From CBDATY01 sp965200445 (GTDB lineage Bacteria; Bacillota_I; Bacilli_A; Mycoplasmatales; Mycoplasmataceae), in assembly GCA_965200445.1 (NCBI GenBank), contig CBDATY010000002.1, forward strand, positions 1 to 14,941: DNA of 14,941 bases, given 5' to 3'. The stretch's first letter is position 1. Each line of letters starts with the position of its first letter. The notes under the pieces were generated by a model. That model searched no databases and was not told the origin of the DNA. It saw only the letters and a list, made by a program, of their open reading frames with translations. Positions 1-8,512 of this stretch are shown piece after piece. A program made the position numbers and the translations under genes.

Positions 1-736
1 AATGAGATTCTTTTTCTCAAAATTTTCCTCTAAATTTCTTCTCAGAATTTTTTTAAATATTCGTGAATATTTCATGATATTTCATGAATATTTCATGAAT
101 AATTCATGATAATTCATGAATATTTCATGAATAATCATGAATAATTCATGAAATCATGAATAATTCATGAATTTTTCAGGGATCTTGAAAAAAAATTAAG
201 GAAAAAATTTTGAAAAAGAAATTGGGAAAAAATTTTTTGTCAAAACTTTTTCCTAAATTTTTTTTCCAATTTTTTTTCCCAATTTTTTTTCCAAATTTTT
301 TTGTCAAAATTTTTTCTCAGAATTTTTTTCAAATTTTTTTTCCAATTTTTTTTTCCAATTTTTTTTTTCCAAATTTTTTTGTCAAAATTTTTTTCAAAAT
401 TTTTTCGGGATTTATTTCGAGGGTTTCGCGCGAGACACACGCGTGTTTCGAGCACCCCACGCGGGATTTTTCTCGTGATTATATGAATGAGATTTTTTTT
501 CTCAAAATTTTCCTCTAAATTTTTTCTCAGAATTTTTTTCAAATTTTTTTTCCAATTTTTTTTCCAATTTTTTTTTTCCAAATTTTTTTGTCAAAATTTT
601 CCTCAAAATTTTTTCTCAGAATTTTTTTGAAATTTTTTTTCTAATTTTTTTTTCCAGAATTTTTTTCAAATTTTTTTTCCAATTTTTTTTTCCAAATTTT
701 TTTTTTAAAATTTTGCTCAAAATTTTTTCGGGATTT
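1..736 (-). repeat. Satellite A, left minus-oriented arm
   Basis: This stretch reads as reverse complement of the main satellite A array. It contains the tail of a core at 1-10, a TTCATGA block at 55-186, its hairpin at 187-266, a full core at 392-492 and the 3' fragment of another core at 713-736. The full core carries the variants 'tttcgagcacc' and 'atttatttcg' (the 'type 9' core of the HOR described below), and its distance of 306 bp to the block equals that of the type 9 cores at 3564, 5786 and 8027. The fragment at 713-736 carries 'gctcaaaa' (reverse of 'gagcaaaa'), a marker of type 8 cores. The reading frames in this stretch (210-518, 240-581, 301-486) are repeat artefacts. Confidence 0.9.
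55..186 (-). repeat. TTCATGA short-repeat block (reverse)
   Basis: Tandem 'atttcatgaata' and 'aattcatgaata' units end at 'tttttcagggatctt'. This copy has the private variants 'attcgtgaat' near 60 and 'catgatatttc' near 75. It is a reverse copy of the long block that follows type 9 cores. Confidence 0.88.
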
Positions 737-740
737 TTGG

Positions 741-796
741 GAAAAAAATCTCATTCATATAATCACGAGAAAAAAATCTCATTCATATAATCACGA
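741..796 (+). repeat. Perfect 28-bp tandem duplication at orientation switch
   Basis: Positions 741-768 and 769-796 are two identical 28-bp copies, each starting 'gaaaaaaatctcattcat' and ending 'aatcacga'. They are the 5' end of the first plus-strand core. Every other core in the window has this segment once. The duplication lies a few bases from the point where minus-oriented satellite A (ending at 736) meets plus-oriented satellite A. Confidence 0.9.
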
Positions 797-877
797 GAAA
801 AATCCCGCGTGGGGTGCTCGCAACACGCGTGTGTCTCGCGCGAAACCCTCGAAACAAATCCCGAAAAAATTTTGAGG
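777..877 (+). repeat. Satellite A core box (representative)
   Basis: This is one example of the ~100-bp core that recurs about 30 times. In order it contains 'tctcattcatataatcacg', an A-run, 'cccgcgtggggtgctcgc', the palindrome 'acacgcgtgt', 'ctcgcgcgaaaccctcg', 'aaacaaatcccg' and 'aaaaaattttgagg'. It is rich in CpG while the surrounding spacers are almost pure A and T with isolated G or C. Minus-strand copies lie at 392-492, 9419-9519, 9654-9753, about 10143-10243, 10503-10603 and 11024-11124. Each core contains ACGCGT, which defines the repeat ladder. A protein-binding or methylation role is possible but only inferred. Confidence 0.88.
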
Positions 878-1562
878 AAAATTTAAAAAAAAAAATTTGG
901 AAAAAAAAATTGGAAAAAAAAATTGAAAAAAATTCTAGAAAAAAAAATTAGAAAAAAAATTTGAAAAAATTTCTGAGAAAAAATTTAGAGGAAAATTTTA
1001 AGAAAAAAAATCTCATTCATATAATCACGAGAAAAATCCCGCGTGGGGTGCTCGCAACACGCGTGTGTCTCGCGCGAAACTCTCGAAACAAATCCCGAAA
1101 AAATTTTGAGGAAAATTTTAAAAAAAAATTTGGAAAAAAAAAATTTGAAAAAATATCTGGAAAAAGAAATTAGAAAAAAAATTTTGAGAAAAAATTTTGA
1201 GGAAAATTTTGACAAAAAAATTTGGAAAAAAAAATTGGAAAAAAATTTGAAAAAAATTCTGGAAAAAAAAATTTGAAAAAAAATTTGAAAAAAATTCTGA
1301 GAAAAAATTTAGAGGAAAATTTTGAGAAAAAAAATCTCATTCATATAATCACGAGAAAAATCCCGCGTGGGGTGCTCGCAACACGCGTGTGTCTCGCGCG
1401 AAACCCTCGAAATAAATCCCGAAAAAATTTTGAAAAAAATTTTGACAAAAAAATTTGGAAAAAAAAAATTGGAAAAAAAAATTGGAAAAAAAATTTGAAA
1501 AAAAATTCTGAGAAAAAATTTTGACAAAAAAATTTGGAAAAAAAATTGGGAAAAAAAAATTG

Positions 1563-1642
1563 GAAAAAAAATTTAGGAAAAAGTTTTGACAAAAAATTTT
1601 TTCCCAATTTCTTTTTCAAAATTTTTTCCTTAATTTTTTTTC
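1563..1642. repeat. Conserved imperfect hairpin before TTCATGA block
   Basis: Arms at 1563-1589 ('gaaaaaaaatttagg...ttttga') and 1616-1642 ('tcaaaa...ccttaattt...') are 27 bp each and complementary at all but about two or three positions, with a 26-bp loop containing 'ttttttcccaatttc'. The plus strand changes here from A-rich to T-rich. The same element sits directly before each other full block: 2976-3055, 3790-3869, 5196-5275, 6012-6091, 7434-7513, 8253-8332 and 8999-9078. In reverse it is at 187-266, 9934-10013 and about 10796-10874. The ectopic block at 7924 lacks it. Confidence 0.85.
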
Positions 1643-1776
1643 AAGATCCCTGAAAAATTCATGAATTATTCATGATTTCATGAATTATTCATGATTATTC
1701 ATGAAATATTCATGAATTATTCATGAATAATTCATGAAATATTCATGAAATATTCATGAAATATTCATGAATATTT
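1643..1776 (+). repeat. TTCATGA short-repeat block, long form
   Basis: The block starts 'aagatccctgaaaaattcat' and ends 'attcatgaatattt'. Units are 'attcatgaat' and 'attcatgaaat', each centred on the palindrome TTCATGAA. At 134 bp this is the long form, following a type 9-like core. Confidence 0.9.
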
Positions 1777-3055
1777 AAAAAAATTCTGAGAAGAAATTTA
1801 GAGGAAAATTTTGAGAAAAAAAATCTCATTCATATAATCACGAGAAAAATCTCGCGTGGGGTGCTCGCAACACGCGTGTGTCTTGCGCGAAACCCTCGAA
1901 ACAAATCCCGAAAAAATTTTGAGGAAAATTTTGAAAAAAAAATTTGGAAAAAAAAAATTGGAAAAAAAAATTTGAAAAAAATTCTGGAAAAAAAATTTGA
2001 AAAAAATTCTGGAAAAAAAAATTAGAAAAAAAATTTGAAAAAAATTCTGAGAAAAAATTTTGAGGAAAATTTTGACAAAAAAATTTTGGAAAAAAAATTG
2101 GAAAAAAATTCTAAGAAAAAATTTTGAGGAAAATCTTGAGAATAAAAATCTCATTCATATAATCACGAGAAAAATCCCGCGTGGGGTGCTCGCTACACGC
2201 GTGTGTCTCGCGCGAAATTCTCGAAACAAATCCCGAAAAAATTTTGAGGAAAATTTAAAAAAAAAAAATTTGAAAAAAAAAAAAATTGGAAAAAAAATTT
2301 GAAAAAAATTCTGGAAAAAAAAATTAGAAAAAAAATTGGAAAAAAATTCTGAGAAAAAATTTAGAGGAAAATTTTGACAAAAAAATTTTGGAAAAAAAAT
2401 TCGAAAAAAATTCTAAGAAAAAATTTTGAGGAAAATTTTAAGAAAAAAAATCTCATTCATATAATCACGAGAAAAATCCCGCGTGGGGTGCTCGCAACAC
2501 GCGTGTGTCTCGCGCGAAACTCTCGAAACAAATCCCGAAAAAATTTTGAGGAAAATTTTAAAAAAAAAATTTGGAAAAAAAAAATTTGAAAAAATATCTG
2601 GAAAAAAAAATTAGAAAAAAAATTCTGAGAAAAAATTTTGAGGAAAATTTTGACAAAAAAATTTTGGAAAAAAAATTGGAAAAAAATTCTCAGAAAAAAT
2701 TTTGAGGAAAATTTTGACAAAAAAATTCTCATTCACATAATCACGAGAAAAATCCCGCGTGGGGTGCTCGCAACACGCGTGTGTGTCGCGCCAAACCCTC
2801 GAAACAAATCCCGAAAAAATTTTGAGGAAAATTTTGACAAAAAAATTTGGAAAAAAAAAATTGGAAAAAAAATTTGAAAAAAATTTGAAAAAATTCTGGA
2901 AAAAAAAATTTGAAAAAAATTCTGAGAAAAAATTTTGACAAAAAAATTTGGGAAAAAAATTGGGAAAAAAAATTGGAAAAAAAATTTAGGAAAAAGTTTT
3001 GACAAAAAATTTTTTCCCAATTTCTTTTTCAAAATTTTTTCCTTAATTTTTTTTC

Positions 3056-3156
3056 AAGATCCCTGAAAAATTCATGATTTATTCATGATTTCATGAATTA
3101 TTCATGATTATTCATGAAATATTCATGAATTATTCATGAAATATTCATGAATATTT
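3056..3156 (+). repeat. TTCATGA short-repeat block, short form
   Basis: This 101-bp block follows the type 7 core of HOR copy 1. It differs from the long form by 'attcatgatttattcatg' at its start and by fewer 'aaatattcatg' units. Confidence 0.9.
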
Positions 3157-3869
3157 AAAAAAATTCTGAGAAGAAATTTAGAGGAAAATTTTGAGAAAAA
3201 AATCTCATTCATATAATCACGAGAAAAATCCCGCGTGGGGTGCTCGCAACACGCGTGTGTCTCGCGCGAAACCCTCGAAACAAATCCCGAAAAAATTTTG
3301 AGCAAAATTTTAAAAAAAAAATTTGGAAAAAAAAATTGGAAAAAAAATTTGAAAAAAATTCTGGAAAAAAAAATTAGAAAAAAAATTTCAAAAAAATTCT
3401 GAGAAAAAATTTTGAGGAAAATTTTGACAAAAAAATTTGGAAAAAAAAAATTGGAAAAAAAATTGGAAAAAAAATTTGAAAAAAATTCTGGAAAAAAAAA
3501 TTAGAAAAAAAATTTGAAAAAAATTCTGAGAAAAAATTTAGAGGAAAATTTTGAGAAAAAAAATCTCATTCATATAATCACGAGAAAAATCCCGCGTGGG
3601 GTGCTCGAAACACGCGTGTGTCTCGCGCGAAACCCTCGAAATAAATCCCGAAAAAATTTTGAAAAAAATTTTGACAAAAAAATTTGGAAAAAAAAAATTG
3701 GAAAAAAAAATTGGAAAAAAAATTTGAAAAAAATTCTGAGAAAAAATTTTGACAAACAAATTTGGAAAAAAAATTGGGAAAAAAAATTGGAAAAAAAATT
3801 TAGGAAAAAGTTTTGACAAAAAATTTTTTCCCAATTTCTTTTTCAAAATTTTTTCCTTAATTTTTTTTC

Positions 3870-4001
3870 AAGATCCCTGAAAAATTCATGAATTATTCAT
3901 GATTTCATGAATTATTCATGATTATTCATGAAATATTCATGAATTATTCATGAATAATTCAAAATATTCATGAAATATTCATGAAATATTCATGAATATT
4001 T
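3870..4001 (+). repeat. TTCATGA short-repeat block, long form
   Basis: This 132-bp block follows the type 9 core of HOR copy 1. One unit has lost its 'tg' ('attcaaaatattc' near 3957-3969), which distinguishes it from the other long blocks. Confidence 0.9.
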
Positions 4002-5275
4002 AAAAAAATTCTGAGAAGAAATTTAGAGGAAAATTTTGAGAAAAAAAATCTCATTCATATAATCACGAGAAAAATCTCGCGTGGGGTGCTCGCAACACGC
4101 GTGTGTCTTGCGCGAAACCCTCGAAACAAATCCCGAAAAAATTTTGAGGAAAATTTTGAAAAAAAAATTTGGAAAAAAAAAATTAGAAAAAAAAATTTGA
4201 AAAAAATTCTGGAAAAAAAATTTGAAAAAAATTCTGGAAAAAAAAATTAGAAAAAAAATTTGAAAAAAATTCTGAGAAAAAATTTTGAGGAAAATTTTGA
4301 CAAAAAAATTTTGGAAAAAAAATTGGAAAAAAATTCTAAGAAAAAATTTTGAGGAAAATCTTGAGAATAAAAATCTCATTCATATAATCACGAGAAAAAT
4401 CCCGCGTGGGGTGCTCGCAACACGCGTGTGTCTCGCGCGAAATTCTCGAAACAAATCCCGAAAAAATTTTGAGGAAAATTTAAAAAAAAAAATTTGAAAA
4501 AAAAAAAATTGGAAAAAAAATAAAAAAATTCTGGAAAAAAAAATTAGAAAAAAAATTGGAAAAAAATTCTGAGAAAAAATTTTGAGGAAAATTTTGACAA
4601 AAAAATTTTGGAAAAAAATTCGAAAAAAATTCTAAGAAAAAATTTTGAGGAAAATTTTAAGAAAAAAAATCTCATTCATATAATCACGAGAAAAATCCCG
4701 CGTGGGGTGCTCGCAACACGCGTGTGTCTCGCGCGAAACTCTCGAAACAAATCCCGAAAAAATTTTGAGGAAAATTTTAAAAAAAAAATTTGGAAAAAAA
4801 AAATTTGAAAAAATATCTGGAAAAAAAAATTAGAAAAAAAATTCTGAGAAAAAATTTTGAGGAAAATTTTGACAAAAAAATTTTGGAAAAAAAATTGGAA
4901 AAAAATTCTCAGAAAAAATTTTGAGGAAAATTTTGACAAAAAAATTCTCATTCACATAATCACGAGAAAAATCCCGCGTGGGGTGCTCGCAACACGCGTG
5001 TGTGTCGCGCCAAACTCTCGAAACAAATCCCGAAAAAATTTTGAGGAAAATTTTGACAAAAAAATTTGGAAAAAAAAAATTGGAAAAAAAATTTGAAAAA
5101 AAATTTGAAAAAAATTCTGGAAAAAAAAATTTGAAAAAAATTCTGAGAAAAAATTTTGACAAAAAAATTTGGGAAAAAAATTGGGAAAAAAAATTGGAAA
5201 AAAAATTTAGGAAAAAGTTTTGACAAAAAATTTTTTCCCAATTTCTTTTTCAAAATTTTTTCCTTAATTTTTTTT

Positions 5276-5377
5276 CAAGATCCCTGAAAAATTCATGATT
5301 TATTCATGATTTCATGAATTATTCATGATTATTCATGAAATATTCATGAATTATTCATGAAATATTCATGAATATTT
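5276..5377 (+). repeat. TTCATGA short-repeat block, short form
   Basis: This block follows the type 7 core of HOR copy 2 and is the counterpart of the block at 3056, with the same 'attcatgatttattcatg' start. Confidence 0.9.
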
Positions 5378-6091
5378 AAAAAAATTCTGAGAAGAAATTT
5401 AGAGGAAAATTTTGAGAAAAAAAATCTCATTCATATAATCACGAGAAAAATCCCGCGTGGGGTGCTCGCAACACGCGTGTGTCTCGCGCGAAACCCTCGA
5501 AACAAATCCCGAAAAAATTTTGAGCAAAATTTTAAAAAAAAAATTTGGAAAAAAAAATTGGAAAAAAAATTTGAAAAAAATTCTGGAAAAAAAAATTAGA
5601 AAAAAAATTTCAAAAAAATTCTGAGAAAAAATTTTGAGGAAAATTTTGACAAAAAAATTTGGAAAAAAAAAATTGGAAAAAAAATTGGAAAAAAAATTTG
5701 AAAAAAATTCTGGAAAAAAAAATTAGAAAAAAAATTGGAAAAAAATTCTGAGAAAAAATTTAGAGGAAAATTTTGAGAAAAAAAATCTCATTCATATAAT
5801 CACGAGAAAAATCCCGCGTGGGGTGCTCGAAACACGCGTGTGTCTCGCGCGAAACCCTCGAAATAAATCCCGAAAAAATTTTGAAAAAAATTTTGACAAA
5901 AAAATTTGGAAAAAAAAAATTGGAAAAAAAAATTGGAAAAAAAATTTGAAAAAAATTCTGAGAAAAAATTTTGACAAAAAAATTTGGAAAAAAAATTGGG
6001 TAAAAAAATTGGAAAAAAAATTTAGGAAAAAGTTTTGACAAAAAATTTTTTCCCAATTTCTTTTTCAAAATTTTTTCCTTAATTTTTTTTC

Positions 6092-6225
6092 AAGATCCCT
6101 GAAAAATTCATGAATTATTCATGATTTCATGAATTATTCATGATTATTCATGAAATATTCATGAATTATTCATGAATAATTCATGAAATATTCATGAAAT
6201 ATTCATGAAATATTCATGAATATTT
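6092..6225 (+). repeat. TTCATGA short-repeat block, long form
   Basis: This 134-bp block follows the type 9 core of HOR copy 2 and looks the same as the block at 1643. Confidence 0.9.
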
Positions 6226-7513
6226 AAAAAAATTCTGAGAAGAAATTTAGAGGAAAATTTTGAGAAAAAAAATCTCATTCATATAATCACGAGAAAAATC
6301 TCGCGTGGGGTGCTCGCAACACGCGTGTGTCTTGCGCGAAACCCTCGAAACAAATCCCGAAAAAATTTTGAGGAAAATTTTGAAAAAAAAATTTGGAAAA
6401 AAAAAATTGGAAAAAAAAATTTGAAAAAAATTCTGGAAAAAAAATTTGAAAAAAATTCTGGAAAAAAAAATTAGAAAAAAAATTTGAAAAAAATTTTGAG
6501 GAAAATTTTGACAAAAAAATTTTGGAAAAAAAATTGGAAAAAAATTCTAAGAAAAAATTTTGAGGAAAATCTTGAGAATAAAAATCTCATTCATATAATC
6601 ACGAGAAAAATCCCGCGTGGGGTGCTCGCTACACGCGTGTGTCTCGCGCGAAATTCTCGAAACAAATCCCGAAAAAATTTTGAGGAAAATTTAAAAAAAA
6701 AAATTTGAAAAAAAAAAAATTGGAAAAAAAATTTGAAAAAAATTCTGGAAAAAAAAATTAGAAAAAAAATTGGAAAAAAATTCTGAGAAAAAATTTTGAG
6801 GAAAATTTTGACAAAAAAATTTTGGAAAAAAAAAAAAAAATTCGAAAAAAATTCTAAGAAAAAATTTTGAGGAAAATTTTAAGAAAAAAAATCTCATTCA
6901 TATAATCACGAGAAAAATCCCGCGTGGGGTGCTCGCAACACGCGTGTGTCTCGCGCGAAACTCTCGAAACAAATCCCGAAAAAATTTTGAGGAAAATTTT
7001 AAAAAAAAAATTTGGAAAAAAAAAATTTGAAAAAATATCTGGAAAAAAAAATTAGAATAAAAATTCTGAGAAAAAATTTTGAGGAAAATTTTGACAAAAA
7101 AATTTTGGAAAAAAAATTGGAAAAAAATTCTCAGAAAAAATTTTGAGGAAAATTTTGACAAAAAAATTCTCATTCACATAATCACGAGAAAAATCCCGCG
7201 TGGGGTGCTCGCAACACGCGTGTGTGTCGCGCCAAACCCTCGAAACAAATCCCGAAAAAATTTTGAGGAAAATTTTGACAAAAAAATTTGGAAAAAAAAA
7301 ATTGGAAAAAAAATTTGAAAAAAAATTTGAAAAAAATTCTGGAAAAAAAAATTTGAAAAAAATTCTGAGAAAAAATTTTGACAAAAAAATTTGGGAAAAA
7401 AATTTGGAAAAAACAAATTGGGAAAAAAAATTGGAAAAAAAATTTAGGAAAAAGTTTTGACAAAAAATTTTTTCCCAATTTCTTTTTCAAAATTTTTTCC
7501 TTAATTTTTTTTC

Positions 7514-7613
7514 AAGATCCCTGAAAAATTCATGATTTATTCATGATTTCATGAATTATTCATGATTATTCATGAAATATTCATGAATTATTCATGAAAT
7601 ATTCATGATATTT
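7514..7613 (+). repeat. TTCATGA short-repeat block, short form
   Basis: This block follows the type 7 core of HOR copy 3. Its last unit is shortened to 'attcatgatattt'. Confidence 0.9.
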
Positions 7614-7923
7614 AAAAAAATTCTGAGAAGAAATTTAGAGGAAAATTTTGAGAAAAAAAATCTCATTCATATAATCACGAGAAAAATCCCGCGTGGGGTG
7701 CTCGCAACACGCGTGTGTCTCGCGCGAAACCCTCGAAACAAATCCCGAAAAAATTTTTAGCAAAATTTTAAAAAAAAAATTTGGAAAAAAAAATTGGAAA
7801 AAAAGTTTGAAAAAATTCTGGAAAAAAAAATTAGAAAAAAAATTTCAAAAAAATTCTGAGAAAAAATTTTGAGGATTTTGACAAAAATTATTTGAAAAAA
7901 AATTCATTGGAAAAAAAATTTGA

Positions 7924-7978
7924 AATGAATAATTCATGAAAAATTCATGAAAAATTCATGAAATATTCATGAATATTT
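7924..7978 (+). repeat. Ectopic TTCATGA mini-block
   Basis: Four 'attcatgaa' units lie inside the spacer between the type 8 and type 9 cores of HOR copy 3, where copies 1 and 2 have only A-rich spacer. The 'aagatccctg' start and the preceding hairpin are both absent. The flanking spacer (about 7873-7923) is also altered, with 'gaggattttgac', 'aaaattatttg' and 'attcattgg'. Confidence 0.88.
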
Positions 7979-8332
7979 GAAAAAAATTCTGAGAAAAAAT
8001 TTAGAGGAAAATTTTGAGAAAAAAAATCTCATTCATATAATCACGAGAAAAATCCCGCGTGGGGTGCTCGAAACACGCGTGTGTCTCGCGCGAAACCCTC
8101 GAAATAAATCCCGAAAAAATTTTGAAAAAAATTTTGACAAAAAAATTTGGAAAAAAAAAATTGGAAAAAAAAATTGGAAAAAAAATTTGAAAAAAATTCT
8201 GAGAAAAAATTTTGACAAAAAAATTTGGAAAAAAAATTGGGAAAAAAAATTGGAAAAAAAATTTAGGAAAAAGTTTTGACAAAAAATTTTTTCCCAATTT
8301 CTTTTTCAAAATTTTTTCCTTAATTTTTTTTC

Positions 8333-8466
8333 AAGATCCCTGAAAAATTCATGAATTATTCATGATTTCATGAATTATTCATGATTATTCATGAAATATT
8401 CATGAATTATTCATGAATAATTCATGAAATATTCATGAAATATTCATGAAATATTCATGAATATTT
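8333..8466 (+). repeat. TTCATGA short-repeat block, long form
   Basis: This 134-bp block follows the type 9 core of HOR copy 3. It closes the third HOR and precedes the collapsed region. Confidence 0.9.
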
Positions 8467-8512
8467 AAAAAAATTCTGAGAAGAAATTTAGAGGAAAATT
8501 TTGAGAAAAAAA

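Larger units (their letters stand above)
777..1823 (+). repeat. Satellite A, incomplete HOR before the first full copy
   Basis: The cores here start at 777, 1011 and 1335, followed by the hairpin at 1563-1642 and the TTCATGA block at 1643-1776. The second core is preceded by 'ttttaagaaaaaaaatctc' and has 'aaactctcg', like the third core of the full HOR. The third has 'aaataaatc', like the sixth core. The 777/1011 pair has spacing of 234 bp and a distinctive 'attctagaaaaa' spacer, both also found in reverse at 9376-9753. This part is therefore a rearranged HOR rather than a simple truncation. Confidence 0.75.
1824..4048 (+). repeat. Satellite A higher-order repeat, copy 1 (2225 bp)
   Basis: Six cores start at 1824, 2149, 2451, 2727, 3203 and 3564, with spacings of 325, 302, 276, 476, 361 and 485 bp to the next copy. 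I number these core types 4 to 9. Type 4 has 'atctcgcgtgg' and 'gtcttgcgcg'. Type 5 is preceded by 'gagaataaaaatctc' and has 'gaaattctcg'. Type 6 has 'gaaactctcg'. Type 7 has 'cattcacataatc' and 'gtgtgtgtcgcgcc'. Type 8 ends 'ttttgagcaaaa'. Type 9 has 'ctcgaaacacg' and 'aaataaatc'. TTCATGA blocks follow types 7 and 9. Confidence 0.88.
4049..6272 (+). repeat. Satellite A higher-order repeat, copy 2 (2224 bp)
   Basis: The cores start at 4049, 4374, 4670, 4946, 5425 and 5786, with spacings of 325, 296, 276, 479, 361 and 487 bp. The type-specific variants repeat copy 1 in the same order. Visible differences are few: type 5 has 'gctcgcaacacg' here against 'gctcgctacacg' in copies 1 and 3, type 7 has 'caaactctcg' in place of 'caaaccctcg', a spacer near 4520 is shortened, and the TTCATGA block has 'attcaaaatattc' near 3960 at the copy 1/2 boundary. 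High similarity points to recent amplification of the whole 2.2-kb unit. Confidence 0.88.
6273..8512 (+). repeat. Satellite A higher-order repeat, copy 3 (2240 bp, with altered spacer)
   Basis: The cores start at 6273, 6585, 6892, 7168, 7661 and 8027, with spacings of 312, 307, 276, 493, 366 and 486 bp. Core order and variants match copies 1 and 2. Two differences stand out. The first is an extended A-run near 6826-6840. The second is replacement of the usual A-rich spacer between the type 8 and type 9 cores by an ectopic TTCATGA mini-block at 7924-7978. Overall length is nevertheless kept within 16 bp of the other copies. Confidence 0.86.

Noticed and set aside
741..768. tRNA or Pol III promoter-like boxes within the core
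   Set aside because: No A-box/B-box pair with proper spacing and no cloverleaf could be recognised around the GC-rich segment.
841..860. Telomere-like AAACCCT in the core ('gaaaccctcgaaac')
   Set aside because: It occurs once per core with no tandem copies, and type 5 and 6 cores lose it ('aattctcg', 'aactctcg').
1643..1776. Bacterial-type iteron origin from the TTCATGA repeats
   Set aside because: The context is multi-copy satellite in a HOR with no initiator gene or plasmid features, and the units are irregular 10-12 bp palindromes repeated in every HOR.
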